A stretch of 64,000 bases of DNA from Ignavibacteriales bacterium (GTDB lineage Bacteria > Bacteroidota > Ignavibacteria > Ignavibacteriales > Ignavibacteriaceae). Below the pieces are notes generated by a model. It was not told the origin of the DNA, did no database searches, and saw only the letters and a program-made list of their open reading frames with translations. The stretch covers positions 151,504 to 215,503 of the forward strand of contig DPRR01000019.1 of the NCBI GenBank assembly GCA_003538625.1. The letters are read 5' to 3'. Positions within the stretch are counted from its first letter, which is position 1. Every line of letters starts with the position of its first letter. Of the stretch, positions 44,682 through 53,384 are shown in pieces. The translations under genes were made by a program, and so were the position numbers.

Positions 44682-45316
44682 TTAATTGAGTTTGTAATAC
44701 TATCGGGTGTTTCCCGGTGGTACACATAAGTCGGAAAATCAACCTTACTAACTTTATATTTTTGAGTTACTCGTTCAAGAAATTCAGAATCCTCGCTGTA
44801 ATGAATATCTTTAAATCCTCCTGAATCAATAAAAACAATTCGCTTTCCAAAAAAAGTTGCGCCGATCGTACAATCAGATAAGTGAATTAACTTACTTGGA
44901 TTATCTTTATCGGGTACAAAAGGATTACCAATTATTTTAACACCACCGTGCACAAAATCAATATTAGGATTTTGAGTGAAATATTTAATCCGTTGTTCAA
45001 TATGAACCTTTGCAATCTCATCATCACTGTCTAAAAAAGTAATAAATTCTCCAATAGAATTTTTTATACCGTTATTTCTAGCTGCCGGAAGACGTTGATG
45101 ATTTTGATATACAACTTTAATTTTGTGTGAGTATGCATGATAGATTTCCAGAAGATAAGGTGAATAATCCTGACTTCCATCATCGATTGTTATCAGTTCC
45201 CAATTATTATAGGATTGATTAAGTACTGAATCTATTGCTCGTTTAATATAGGCTTGTCTGTTGTAAACAGGCATTATTATAGAAACAAGCGGTGTTGATA
45301 AAATTTCGTTAAGCAA
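44678..45316 (-). CDS. Family 2 glycosyltransferase
   Basis: This 212-residue GT-A enzyme opens with TPLVSIIMPVYNRQAYIKRA and IDSVLNQSYNNWELITIDDG. The metal-binding motif is ITFLDSDDEIAKVH. The C-terminal part contains DIHYSEDSEFLERVTQKYKV, where the Glu-Asp pair resembles the catalytic base. No membrane helix is present, so it is cytosolic or peripheral. It transfers a sugar from a nucleotide donor to an unidentified acceptor. It is translationally coupled to the hydrolase gene. Confidence 0.92.
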   Translation of the reverse strand: MLNEILSTPLVSIIMPVYNRQAYIKRAIDSVLNQSYNNWELITIDDGSQDYSPYLLEIYHAYSHKIKVVYQNHQRLPAARNNGIKNSIGEFITFLDSDDEIAKVHIEQRIKYFTQNPNIDFVHGGVKIIGNPFVPDKDNPSKLIHLSDCTIGATFFGKRIVFIDSGGFKDIHYSEDSEFLERVTQKYKVSKVDFPTYVYHRETPDSITNSIK

Positions 45317-45433
45317 ATTTTTGTCTGTCCATAAATGCTTTTAGATTTATTTTTATTGCCACTAAACTTACGTTAATATCTAAACATATTTTTATCACTA
45401 AAAGATTACAAATATTTAATACCCTTGTTTTAT

Positions 45434-45441
45434 TATATTTG
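45434..45441 (+). promoter_or_regulatory. Candidate -7 box before the DUF192 gene
   Basis: TATATTTG fits TAnnTTTG, 28-35 bases before the likely start. No clear -33 box. Confidence 0.28.
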
Positions 45442-45468
45442 AGCTGCATAAATATCGGAAAAATGATA

Positions 45469-46035
45469 ATGGCTAAAAAGCACGTTAAAAATACAGAACC
45501 AAAATCAACTAAAGAAAAAAATAAAATAACTAGACAAAAAATTATTGTAGGAATTATAGTTATAGCATTGCTTGGATTTTTTGTCTTTAACAATTTTATA
45601 AAAAATAAAGAGCCGGAAGTGGAATATTATACTTTCACAAAAGAAGGTGAACTTACTTTTACAGATTCGCTTGGAGTATTAAAATCTAAGATTGATCTTG
45701 AAATAGCTGATAATGAATATGAACGCCAGTTAGGTTTAATGAACCGCAAAGAGATGAAAGAAAATGAAGGAATGCTTTTTATTTTTCCGGTTCAGCAACT
45801 GGAATCTTTCTGGATGCGCAATACTTTAATTTCTCTCGATATGATTTTTGTAAATGCACAAAAAAGAATTGTTACAATCCATAAAAACACAAAAATACTT
45901 TCTGATACAAGTTATCCCTCAACTGAACCCGTAATGTACGTTGTAGAAGTTCTGGCAGGTTTTACGGATAAATATAATATTCAGGTCGGGGATAAAATTG
46001 CATGGATGGGAACACGCCTGGAAAATTCCAAATAA
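45469..46035 (+). CDS. DUF192 family membrane-anchored protein
   Basis: The start is probably ATG 45469 (188 residues); ATG 45463 and a TTG at 45439 are in the same frame and the true start is not settled. A Lys-rich N terminus precedes one membrane helix (IIVGIIVIALLGFFVFNNF). The DUF192 domain follows: DNEYERQLGLMNRKEMKENE, QLESFWMRNTLISLDMIFVN and VLAGFTDKYNIQVGDKIAW. DUF192 proteins are small beta-barrel proteins of unknown function, usually exported. It is divergent from the glycosyltransferase gene. Confidence 0.88.
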   Translation: MAKKHVKNTEPKSTKEKNKITRQKIIVGIIVIALLGFFVFNNFIKNKEPEVEYYTFTKEGELTFTDSLGVLKSKIDLEIADNEYERQLGLMNRKEMKENEGMLFIFPVQQLESFWMRNTLISLDMIFVNAQKRIVTIHKNTKILSDTSYPSTEPVMYVVEVLAGFTDKYNIQVGDKIAWMGTRLENSK

Positions 46036-46104
46036 CAAGTATCAAATTCTAAAACTAGCGATTTAATTTTTATGATTTGAAAATTGAATTTTGGGATTTG
46101 CGAT

Positions 46105-46689
46105 CTAATTACCATAAAGTGTATTTTCCACAAGCTCACAGATAATATGTGCTATTGTGATATGTCCTTCCTGTATTCTCTGGGTGTTTGATGATGGAAC
46201 AACTATTGGAAGATCTACAAGTGATTTTAATTTGCCGCCGCTGCCGCCAAGCAATCCAATTACCTTCATTCCTTTTGCGTGTGCAGCTTCAACAGCTTTA
46301 ATAATATTGGGTGAGTTTCCGCTTGTAGAAATTGCAAGTAATACATCTCCAAGAATTCCTAATCCTTCTACATTTCTAGCAAAAACATTTTCAAAACCAA
46401 TATCATTACCGCCGGCAGTAAGATTTGATGAATCAGTTGTTAGGGCAATTGCAGGCAAGGCCGGGCGCTGAATGTGGTGACTTAATCTTATCATAAATTC
46501 TGTTGCGATATGCTGACAATCTGCAGCACTGCCTCCGTTACCGCAAAGCAAAAGTTTATTCCCGTCTTTGTAAGCAGCCACAAGAATATCAACAGCTTTT
46601 AAAATTTCATCAGCAAGCTGATCCTTAATTTTAAGTTTTGTTTCAGAACTTTCGTTCAATGAATCAATTATAAATTTTTGTGGGTCCAA
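46105..46689 (-). CDS. gmhA: Sedoheptulose 7-phosphate isomerase
   Basis: This 194-residue SIS-domain enzyme converts sedoheptulose 7-phosphate to D-glycero-D-manno-heptose 7-phosphate, the first step of heptose synthesis for LPS cores or heptose-containing glycans. Typical segments are LLLCGNGGSAADCQHIATEF, LTTDSSNLTAGGNDIGFENV, LLAISTSGNSPNIIKAVEAA and QEGHITIAHIICELVE. Length and motifs are normal for GmhA. No other heptose genes (hldE, gmhB) are in the window. Confidence 0.94.
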   Translation of the reverse strand: MDPQKFIIDSLNESSETKLKIKDQLADEILKAVDILVAAYKDGNKLLLCGNGGSAADCQHIATEFMIRLSHHIQRPALPAIALTTDSSNLTAGGNDIGFENVFARNVEGLGILGDVLLAISTSGNSPNIIKAVEAAHAKGMKVIGLLGGSGGKLKSLVDLPIVVPSSNTQRIQEGHITIAHIICELVENTLYGN

Positions 46690-46711
46690 TTTTTATCCTT
46701 ATCGTGTGATT

Positions 46712-46782
46712 GTCATTGCGAGGAAGGTTTTACTGACGAAGCAATCTGTAGATTCCTTGGTCTCCTTGAGACTCGGAATGAC
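46712..46782. repeat. Inverted-repeat element (GTCATTGCGA...CGGAATGAC)
   Basis: It shares GTCATTGCGAG and GAAGCAATCTGTAGATT-like inner parts with the elements at 43460 and 48159. It lies between gmhA and the GGGP synthase gene. Confidence 0.75.
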
Positions 46783-46790
46783 ATATAATT

Positions 46791-47549
46791 TTAAACTAAA
46801 ATACTTTGTTTAATGTGTACGGCTGAAGCAAAATCTCTTATCATATCCCAATTATTTTCATCTTCAAAATAGTTTCCCGTTACAATAATCGATGCACCGT
46901 GTTTAACTTTTTCTCTAGCTGTTCCTGGATTTCTAATTCCACCCCCAACAACAACAGGAATTGTACATTGATCACTTACAGCTTTTACCATTTCATTGGG
47001 AACAGAATTATCTGCACCGCTTCCTGCTTCAAGATAAATTAATTTCATCCCAAGATATTCAGAAGCTAGCGCAGTAGCCGCAGCTATCTCCGGTTTGTTT
47101 CTTGGAATTGGTAAACTTCCACTCATATAAATAGCTGTTGTTGTGGAACCTGATTCAATTAAAATATATGCAGTTGAGATGGGCTCAATTCCGCTTTTTT
47201 TAATTGAAGGTGCTGCAAGAATATGTTTACCGATTAAATGTTCAGGATTTCTGCCGCTCACAACGGATAAAAAAAGTATTGCATCTGCAAATGATGAAAC
47301 TTGTGTTATGCTGCCCGGAAAAATAATAGAAGGAAGATTTGTGTTGACCTTTACTTTTTCAATAAATGATTCAAAATCACCATTAACCATTAAACTGCCG
47401 CCTATTAAAAATCCATCAACTCCGGATTTCTCACAGTGATTTAAAAATCCTGCAAGTTTGTTTTCCTGAAGTTTATCCGGATCAAGGAGAATTAGATAAG
47501 CCGCTCCCTTTTCTTTAATAATATTTAGCAGATGATTGTAAATCTTCAT
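46791..47549 (-). CDS. Geranylgeranylglyceryl/heptaprenylglyceryl phosphate synthase family
   Basis: This 252-residue TIM-barrel enzyme joins a polyprenyl chain to sn-glycerol-1-phosphate to make an ether lipid. Signature segments are LILLDPDKLQ, GVDGFLIGGSLMVNG, IYLEAGSGADNSVPNEMV and IPVVVGGGIRNPGTAREKVK with IIVTGNYFED (glycerol-phosphate binding). It is the same fold as archaeal GGGP synthase and Bacillus PcrB. Prenyl chain length depends on pocket residues I cannot read without alignment. Bacterial members in this phylum imply some ether-linked lipid; which lipid is unknown. Confidence 0.94.
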   Translation of the reverse strand: MKIYNHLLNIIKEKGAAYLILLDPDKLQENKLAGFLNHCEKSGVDGFLIGGSLMVNGDFESFIEKVKVNTNLPSIIFPGSITQVSSFADAILFLSVVSGRNPEHLIGKHILAAPSIKKSGIEPISTAYILIESGSTTTAIYMSGSLPIPRNKPEIAAATALASEYLGMKLIYLEAGSGADNSVPNEMVKAVSDQCTIPVVVGGGIRNPGTAREKVKHGASIIVTGNYFEDENNWDMIRDFASAVHIKQSILV

Positions 47550-47611
47550 AATTCTTGATTTATAGGTAAATCAATATAGGAATTTCGTTTTTGATAAAAA
47601 AGAATGAATAA

Positions 47612-48145
47612 TCACTTCATCAATTGATTTTTGAGGTAATATATCCCAACAATTGTTTTAGCATCCGTTATTTTACCGGCTAAAATTAGGCGTTCTATTT
47701 CTTGTAAGGATAATTCGAAAATTTCCATTCCCATCTCACCTTCTTCGCGATTATGATTACCCGGTGTTAATCCGCCGGCAAAAAAAATGTGAAGAATCTC
47801 TGTGCAATATCCCGGAGCCGTATAAATCTGACCAAGCCTTTTAATTTCTTTTGCTTTGTAACCGGTTTCTTCCTCAAGCTCACGAGTTGCACATACTAAT
47901 GGATCTTCACCTTTATCGAGTTTTCCGGCCGGCAATTCTATCAATGTTGTTTTTAGCGGATATCTGAATTGCTTTACTAAAATTATTTTACCATCATCTT
48001 TAACAGCAACAACAACAGCCCCGCCGGGATGAATTGCAATTTCCCGGATTCCTTTGTTGCCGCTTTTGTACTCAATCTCATCAACCTGATGATCAAATAC
48101 TTTTCCTTTGTAAAGTATTTCTGATTTTAGGAGTTTATAGTTCAT
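47612..48145 (-). CDS. NUDIX hydrolase (ADP-ribose pyrophosphatase-like)
   Basis: I start it at ATG 48145 (177 residues, MNYKLLKSEILYKGKVFDHQ); an ATG 18 bases upstream is in frame but inside repeat DNA. The full Nudix box is present: the Gly-X5-Glu-X7-Arg-Glu-X2-Glu-Glu core runs from PAGKLDKGED to RELEEETGYKA. EITIHPGG-like residues REIAIHPGGAVVVAVKDDGK precede it, as in ADP-ribose pyrophosphatases. It hydrolyses nucleoside diphosphates linked to another group; the exact substrate is inferred. Confidence 0.93.
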   Translation of the reverse strand: MNYKLLKSEILYKGKVFDHQVDEIEYKSGNKGIREIAIHPGGAVVVAVKDDGKIILVKQFRYPLKTTLIELPAGKLDKGEDPLVCATRELEEETGYKAKEIKRLGQIYTAPGYCTEILHIFFAGGLTPGNHNREEGEMGMEIFELSLQEIERLILAGKITDAKTIVGIYYLKNQLMK

Positions 48146-48158
48146 AGTTTTAAGGATT

Positions 48159-48245
48159 GTCATTGCGAACGAGTCTTCGAATGAAGCAATCTCATAAATT
48201 CTAAGTGTGAGATTGCTTCGTCCTTAAAACAGGACTTGCAATGAC
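48159..48245. repeat. Inverted-repeat element (GTCATTGCGA...TTGCAATGAC)
   Basis: Terminal inverted repeats surround a strong internal hairpin (GAAGCAATCTCA ... TGAGATTGCTTC). It sits directly upstream of the NUDIX gene and downstream of the YkvA-like gene. Confidence 0.8.
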
Positions 48246-48254
48246 GATTAAATA

Positions 48255-48674
48255 TTACCTTCTGTATTTTGAATCATAATAAGGAATAAGCTCACTGCCA
48301 AGATATTTGATTAGTGCAGTTATCACACCAAGATCATCAAGATAACCAACAAGTGGGGCTATGTCCGGAATTGCATCAATTGGCGAGATAAAATAAACTA
48401 ATCCCATCACTACAATTGCTTTGCGGTGCCAGCTTACGTAAGGATCTTTCATATAACTATATAGTGCCATTATATCTTTTGCAAAAGATATCTTTTTACC
48501 TACACGCTGAACCTTACTCCACAAATTTTCTTCTACGTAATTACTTCTTTCCCTGTAATCATCCTCTATCTCACGCTCGGTTTTACCACCGGTTCTAAAT
48601 GCTCCAAGATCACCCAGGTTTTCAAAAATTTCATCATCGGGTGCAACAATATCAAATTCTCTTTCTTTCATCAT
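48255..48674 (-). CDS. YkvA/DUF1232 family protein
   Basis: This 139-residue protein contains the DUF1232 motif YVSWHRKAIVVMGLVYFISP followed by IDAIPDIAPLVGYLDDLGVI. It is mostly helical and is membrane-associated in this family. Function is unknown. It begins five bases after the S9 peptidase stop on the same strand, so the two are probably co-transcribed. Length is normal. Confidence 0.9.
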   Translation of the reverse strand: MMKEREFDIVAPDDEIFENLGDLGAFRTGGKTEREIEDDYRERSNYVEENLWSKVQRVGKKISFAKDIMALYSYMKDPYVSWHRKAIVVMGLVYFISPIDAIPDIAPLVGYLDDLGVITALIKYLGSELIPYYDSKYRR

Positions 48675-48679
48675 TTCTC

Positions 48680-50710
48680 CTATTTTTGATGCGATTTAAA
48701 CCAATCAAATACTGTGTTCCACCATAACTTTGCGTTTTGCGGTTTGGAAACAAAATGTGTTTCATCCGGAAAATATAAGAACTTACTTTCAATTCCCAAT
48801 CTTTGCAGAGTTGTAAAAAGCTGGAATGCCTGTTCTTCAGATAATCTAAAATCAAATGCACTATGTACAATTAACATAGGTGTTTTAAAATTCTTTGCGT
48901 ATTGATGCGGAGACCATTTTACATAAGCTTCACGATTTTCCCAGGGCGTACCGCCAAGTTCCCATTCAGGAAACCAAAGTTCTTCTGTTGTACCCCACAT
49001 ACTTTCAAGATTAAAAGTTCCATCGTGACAGAACAAAGCTTTAAATCTATCAGTATGTCCTTCAATCCAATTAATCATATATCCACCATAAGATGCACCT
49101 GATGCAAAAGTATTTTTTGGATCAATGAATGGATAATGTTTTATCGCATAGTCGTATGAGTTCATCAAATCAGTATAAACTTTACCGCCCCAATCACCGG
49201 AAATTTCATCAGTAAATTTTTGTCCGTATCCGGTTGAGCCGCGTGGATTGGGCGCAACAACAACATAACCGGCAGCAGCAAACATTTGCAGATTCCAGCG
49301 ATAATGAAAATTATCTTCCCATGCGCCTTGCGGTCCGCCGTGAATTAAAAACATCATCGGATATTTTTTATTTGGATCAAAGAATGGAGGTTTCACTAAA
49401 ATTGATTGTACTTTATCACCATTTGCACCTTCACACCAGAAAGTTTCAACCGGATTCATTTCAAGTTGTGAGAGAATCTCTTCATTGGTAAATGTTATAC
49501 GCCTTAATGTGTTCTTACCATCGGTGCTTTGTGAAAATATTTCACTTGGAAGATCAGTCCTTTGTTTTAAGAAGTATAAAGTTTTTCCATCTTTGGATAA
49601 TTGAATATTTGTGTTGTAGTTGTTTTTATGAAAAAGCTCTATCTCTTCGTTATCGATATCAAGTTTATAAATCAAATTATTAATTTCAGTTCCCGCAGTA
49701 AAGTAAATTGTTTTTGAATCAGGAGAATAAATAAATTCATCTACAGAGAGATCAAAATCTTCTGTTAAATATTTCATCTCACCTGAATTGCGATTAAACA
49801 GTATCAAATCTTTTTTATCAGACTCAAATCCTGCACGCTTCATTGACGTCCACGCAAGATATTTTCCATCCGGCGAGTAAACTGGCTGGCAATCGACTCC
49901 TTTACTTTTAGAAATTAGTTTGGGAGTTAATGGTGACGTTAAACTTGCAAGGTAAACTTCAATGTTTGTACTGGTTGCTTTTGTAAATTCAGGATTTAAA
50001 GCATAGGCAACTTCATTTCCATCGGGAGAAAAATTATAATCGTTGGCAGAACCGAGTGCCGGTGCAGGAACATCTTCTTTATTGCCTTCGTTCAAATCAA
50101 CAAAATCTCCTGTTGCAATATCGAGCAAAAATAAATGGCTCCGTTTATCTCCACGCCAATCATTCCAGTGGCGGTACATTAATTCTGTAAAGATCTCAGC
50201 CTTAACTTTGCTTTCATCCTTGGCTTTATCTTTTTGTTCGTTGCAATCTTGTGTAGTGCACTCTGGATAAACTGATGAAATAAATAAAATTTTCTTTCCA
50301 TCTGCAGACCATTTAAAATCTGAAGCACCGGTATAGATATCAGTTAACTGTTTTTCGTTTGAGCCATCCAGATCGCATTGCCAGATTTGACCATCACGTG
50401 TAAATGCAATTGTTTTACCATCCGGTGAAAACTTTGGTTCGCTTTCATTTTTATCTGAGTTTTTTAATACTCGTAAATTTTTCCCATCAGCATCTATTAA
50501 ATAAATATCTGTGTTGCCTTTATTAGCTTCAAAAGAATAGTTGGTTAATGTGTAAGCAATAGTTTTCCCGTCCGGCGATATATCGTAACTTCCGATACGT
50601 TTCATCGCCCAAAGATCATCAACTGTAATTGCTCTTTTTGTTTGTGGAAAAATCAAAATTGAGAGTAAGAATGTGAGTAAGAGTGAGATATAAAAATTTG
50701 CCTTGGTCAT
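48680..50710 (-). CDS. S9 family prolyl-oligopeptidase-type peptidase
   Basis: This 676-residue peptidase has a signal peptide (FYISLLLTFLLSILIFPQ). The N-terminal WD40-like/PD40 propeller shows repeated ISPDGKTIAYTLTN, FSPDGKTIAFTRDG and YSPDGKYLAWTSMK. The alpha/beta hydrolase domain from ~435 has the nucleophile in FASGASYGGYMINWIEGH, the acid in LIVHSAFDFRLSEEQAFQLF and the catalytic His in FPDETHFVSKPQNA. This matches dipeptidyl/acylaminoacyl peptidases of the S9 family. The location is periplasmic or surface. It leads a short operon with the YkvA-like gene. Confidence 0.95.
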   Translation of the reverse strand: MTKANFYISLLLTFLLSILIFPQTKRAITVDDLWAMKRIGSYDISPDGKTIAYTLTNYSFEANKGNTDIYLIDADGKNLRVLKNSDKNESEPKFSPDGKTIAFTRDGQIWQCDLDGSNEKQLTDIYTGASDFKWSADGKKILFISSVYPECTTQDCNEQKDKAKDESKVKAEIFTELMYRHWNDWRGDKRSHLFLLDIATGDFVDLNEGNKEDVPAPALGSANDYNFSPDGNEVAYALNPEFTKATSTNIEVYLASLTSPLTPKLISKSKGVDCQPVYSPDGKYLAWTSMKRAGFESDKKDLILFNRNSGEMKYLTEDFDLSVDEFIYSPDSKTIYFTAGTEINNLIYKLDIDNEEIELFHKNNYNTNIQLSKDGKTLYFLKQRTDLPSEIFSQSTDGKNTLRRITFTNEEILSQLEMNPVETFWCEGANGDKVQSILVKPPFFDPNKKYPMMFLIHGGPQGAWEDNFHYRWNLQMFAAAGYVVVAPNPRGSTGYGQKFTDEISGDWGGKVYTDLMNSYDYAIKHYPFIDPKNTFASGASYGGYMINWIEGHTDRFKALFCHDGTFNLESMWGTTEELWFPEWELGGTPWENREAYVKWSPHQYAKNFKTPMLIVHSAFDFRLSEEQAFQLFTTLQRLGIESKFLYFPDETHFVSKPQNAKLWWNTVFDWFKSHQK

Positions 50711-50855
50711 TTTTTCTCCGAAGTGTTCAAATTGTTAATCCAAAAATACGGCTGTTGGCAGATAAAGACAAAGTAAAGGAAAACGGAACCTTCATAAATT
50801 TATTCAATGGTGTATTTGGGATTTTTTCAAATCCTTACTTGAAATAAATAATAAA

Positions 50856-51335
50856 CTAAAGTAAAATTTTTTTTTGATTTAATAATTTCCTTGCATAAAA
50901 AATTGTTTCTTTACTGCCCACAAGATCAGTTCGATATTTTTTAAACTGTATAACTCTGTAAAAGCCGAAAGATTTAACCCGAAAACCAAATATTTCATAT
51001 TGTTTTTCTACAATAATGGATTTGCACAATAGGCAGGTTCCACCATCTATTTGCACTAATTTAGTACCTACCAAATTAGTCGAATTTATATCGCCAGTGG
51101 ATTCATCTGAAGTTTCTTTAATGCACTGTGGACAAAATCTTGGGTTGGTATCATAACTTTCTAAAAAATTCTCCAGATCTTTTTTGTACTCTTGAAAACA
51201 ATTCTCCTTATGACAATAATAATATTCACGACCTTCAATTAAACATTCTTCACAATAATAATTGTTACAAATGTGACAAAAGCTAATTGCTTTTTTATTT
51301 GGGTGATTTAAGCAGTTATTATTTTTTATTTGCAT
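50856..51335 (-). CDS. Cys/His-rich zinc-finger-like protein
   Basis: This 159-residue protein has an N-terminal B-box-like cluster: CLNHPNKKAISFCHICNNYY then CEECLIEGREYYYCHKENCF. Two further Cys pairs lie in RFCPQCIKE and GTCLLCKSI. The spacing suggests two or three bound zinc ions. There is no membrane segment. B-box-type fingers in bacteria are found on proteins of unknown function. A run of nine T near the 3' end (50867-50875) could slip. I do not recognise a specific family. The two following minus-strand genes upstream are also uncharacterised. Confidence 0.7.
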   Translation of the reverse strand: MQIKNNNCLNHPNKKAISFCHICNNYYCEECLIEGREYYYCHKENCFQEYKKDLENFLESYDTNPRFCPQCIKETSDESTGDINSTNLVGTKLVQIDGGTCLLCKSIIVEKQYEIFGFRVKSFGFYRVIQFKKYRTDLVGSKETIFYARKLLNQKKILL

Positions 51336-51370
51336 ATCTAAAAGACTTGAAATGATCTAATATTAGTTAA

Positions 51371-51718
51371 TTATCTTATTCTAACTGGGATTCTATCTAA
51401 TAAACCAGAAAAAATTAGTATGAACAAAACATTTATTCCCAAAAACCATAATACTGTTGAAAATATAAAGCGCGAATTATCCAAATTCATAACCGTAACA
51501 AAAAGAATTAACATTCCTTCAATTACCATAATTATTCCAGCAACTCCACAGATATCACATTGGATAGATGTTTTACTAATATAAAATATTCCAATTATAA
51601 ACAGAGGAATAATTATGAGACTCCACCCGGTTAATAAAAAGATTCTTTTTATTTTCTCAAATTTATTTTCAGATATACTTTCCTGCCATTGGTAAATTTT
51701 GTTTAAGAAAGAGTTCAT
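51371..51718 (-). CDS. Small membrane protein of unknown function
   Basis: This 115-residue protein has three hydrophobic segments (LLTGWSLIIIPLFIIGIFYI, VAGIIMVIEGMLILFVTVMN, STVLWFLGINVLFILIFSGL) and short polar ends. A Cys pair in QCDICGVAG lies between the first two. I do not recognise the family. The gene lies 35 bases from the zinc-finger gene and 33 bases from the next upstream gene on the same strand, so the three may be one transcript. Confidence 0.65.
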   Translation of the reverse strand: MNSFLNKIYQWQESISENKFEKIKRIFLLTGWSLIIIPLFIIGIFYISKTSIQCDICGVAGIIMVIEGMLILFVTVMNLDNSRFIFSTVLWFLGINVLFILIFSGLLDRIPVRIR

Positions 51719-51751
51719 ATTAAGTTTTCTTTAGTTTATAATCGTTCTATA

Positions 51752-52342
51752 TTAAATTCCTAATAAAGAAATCAAATCTTTGCTATTTAAAATCTCATAT
51801 CCAAACCGTCTAATTAGAGGAAAATGATGATTAGATAAATTTTGTTTTATCTCTATACCATTAATGTTTGAAGTAAAAGTTCCAACTCCTTTTTTTAGCT
51901 CTACGGTTTTTTTGCTTGGTTCAATATCTACATGTGCTCCTCCATCTTGATTTGCTGCACTTAAAATTATATCCTTTCTTTTAAAGGAATTTAATTGAAT
52001 CATCACGACTTCATTCCACCATTCATCAACTTTAAGGAATTTTGACTGATCAAGATTATCAGGAATTGGATCTACACCCATAGGGGTAAGCATTATCGGA
52101 ATATGAATCATTTGAAATCCATCTTCTAATTCGGGCAAAACAATGCTTAATGTAGATAATAAATTGATGTTTTCTTTTTTATTCAGTTGATTGATTATTG
52201 AATGACTATTTTCAGTATCATAAAACATTACTCTCAAGGAAACTGCTATCCTTAAGGCCTCATCAGTATGCCCATTATCGTATAATTCACATGAACGAAT
52301 AATGAAAGAAATGTGACTTCTTAATTTTTCAATTAATTCCAT
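51752..52342 (-). CDS. Protein of unknown function, helical N-terminal domain
   Basis: This 196-residue soluble protein has no signal peptide. Residues ~1-55 are predicted helical (LRSHISFIIRSCELYDNGHT, EALRIAVSLRVMFYDTENSH), and the rest is mixed, with an SNHHFPLIRRFGYEILNSKD C terminus. The helical start is reminiscent of HEPN-type bundles but lacks the RX4-6H motif, so I do not assign it. It is the first gene of the three-gene unknown cluster and is divergent from the methyltransferase gene. Confidence 0.6.
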   Translation of the reverse strand: MELIEKLRSHISFIIRSCELYDNGHTDEALRIAVSLRVMFYDTENSHSIINQLNKKENINLLSTLSIVLPELEDGFQMIHIPIMLTPMGVDPIPDNLDQSKFLKVDEWWNEVVMIQLNSFKRKDIILSAANQDGGAHVDIEPSKKTVELKKGVGTFTSNINGIEIKQNLSNHHFPLIRRFGYEILNSKDLISLLGI

Positions 52343-52431
52343 TTGATAATTGATAATATTTTATAAAAGACTATTAATAAAATAAAGATATTATAAGGTT
52401 AATTAAATAAATATGTTTAATTAGTTTTAGC

Positions 52432-52439
52432 TAACTTTG
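52432..52439 (+). promoter_or_regulatory. Candidate -7 box before the methyltransferase gene
   Basis: TAACTTTG matches TAnnTTTG 18 bases before the chosen start. If real, the 5' leader is very short. Confidence 0.3.
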
Positions 52440-52457
52440 TTACAAACAATTTACAAA

Positions 52458-53174
52458 ATGAAAAAAGAAGCACAACAAATATTTTTACCCGGTGGATTTA
52501 AGCAATTCAGAATTCTAAAAACTAAGTACGTACTGAACGATAAGAATATTTTAGTTATTGGCTCGGGAAGTGAAAAAATTGCCGAGAAGATGATTGAATC
52601 CGGCGCAGGTTCTGCCACTATGATTGTAAATGATTATGATTCGTTGATTAACGCTCGTTTAAATCTTATAAAAGACAGCAAAGTTTTAGTTAAGATGATG
52701 GATTTTGATAACACAGATTTTGATGCCGAGCAGTTTGATCTTGTTTATGGGCAGGCTTCAATTTCATTATTGAATAGAAATAAAATCGTGAAAGAGATTA
52801 AACGAATTCTAAAACCTGAAGCAACTTTGTGTGTTAGTGAAATTACCGCATTAGCAGAGGATTATCCCCCGTTTGTAAAAAATATTTTTGATGCATCTGA
52901 CATCTTACCTTTGTTAAACGATAAATGCAGTACTTACTATAAAGAAAGAAATTTTTCTGTTTTGTACGAAGAAGATTTGTCATCATCGTTGCAAAGTTTT
53001 TATGAACATACTGCTGAAAGGTTAGATGACAAAATTTATACGCTATCAGAAAAAGAAAAAAGTTATTACAAAAAATTATTAAATAAGATTAGCCACGAAT
53101 CTAATGCCTACTTGAAACTTGGTGCTGATAGATACATTGGATTTAAGATGCTGATATTGAAGAAAACCATTTAG
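52458..53174 (+). CDS. Class I SAM-dependent methyltransferase
   Basis: I start it at ATG 52458 (238 residues, MKKEAQQIFLPGGFKQFRIL). The Rossmann core is NILVIGSGSEKIAEKMIESG, then MIVNDYDSLINARLNL, DAEQFDLVYGQASISLLNRN and IKRILKPEATLCVSE, the standard motif I to post-I order. Substrate is unknown. It lies between an unknown minus-strand cluster and a repeat-bearing spacer leading to rlmD. Confidence 0.88.
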   Translation: MKKEAQQIFLPGGFKQFRILKTKYVLNDKNILVIGSGSEKIAEKMIESGAGSATMIVNDYDSLINARLNLIKDSKVLVKMMDFDNTDFDAEQFDLVYGQASISLLNRNKIVKEIKRILKPEATLCVSEITALAEDYPPFVKNIFDASDILPLLNDKCSTYYKERNFSVLYEEDLSSSLQSFYEHTAERLDDKIYTLSEKEKSYYKKLLNKISHESNAYLKLGADRYIGFKMLILKKTI

Positions 53175-53178
53175 CACT

Positions 53179-53366
53179 GTCATTCCCCTGGAAGAGGCTG
53201 TGGATAATTAGAAAAGGATGGTAGCCGCAGGCTTCAGCCTGCGATATTTAATTGTAACCGCAACCTGAAGGTTGCGACTACCAGAACAAATCGGATTTTC
53301 ACACAACCACGGAAGTGAGAATCCATTGAAAACTAACATTTAGATTCCCGCCTTCGCGGGAATGAC
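53179..53366. repeat. Composite inverted-repeat element between two methyltransferase genes
   Basis: The ends are GTCATTCCC and GGGAATGAC. Inside, two tandem hairpins (CGCAGGCTTCAGCCTGCG at 53226-53243 and CGCAACCTGAAGGTTGCG at 53259-53276) are bracketed by GGTAG...CTACC. A third hairpin, TTCCCGCCTTCGCGGGAA, ends the element. Confidence 0.78.
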
Positions 53367-53384
53367 AACTGGAAATCAAGAAAA

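Noticed and set aside
45309..45593. Minus-strand frame of 94 codons over the DUF192 start
   Set aside because: It overlaps the DUF192 gene, whose domain is clear, and its sequence shows only shadow-type hydrophobic residues.
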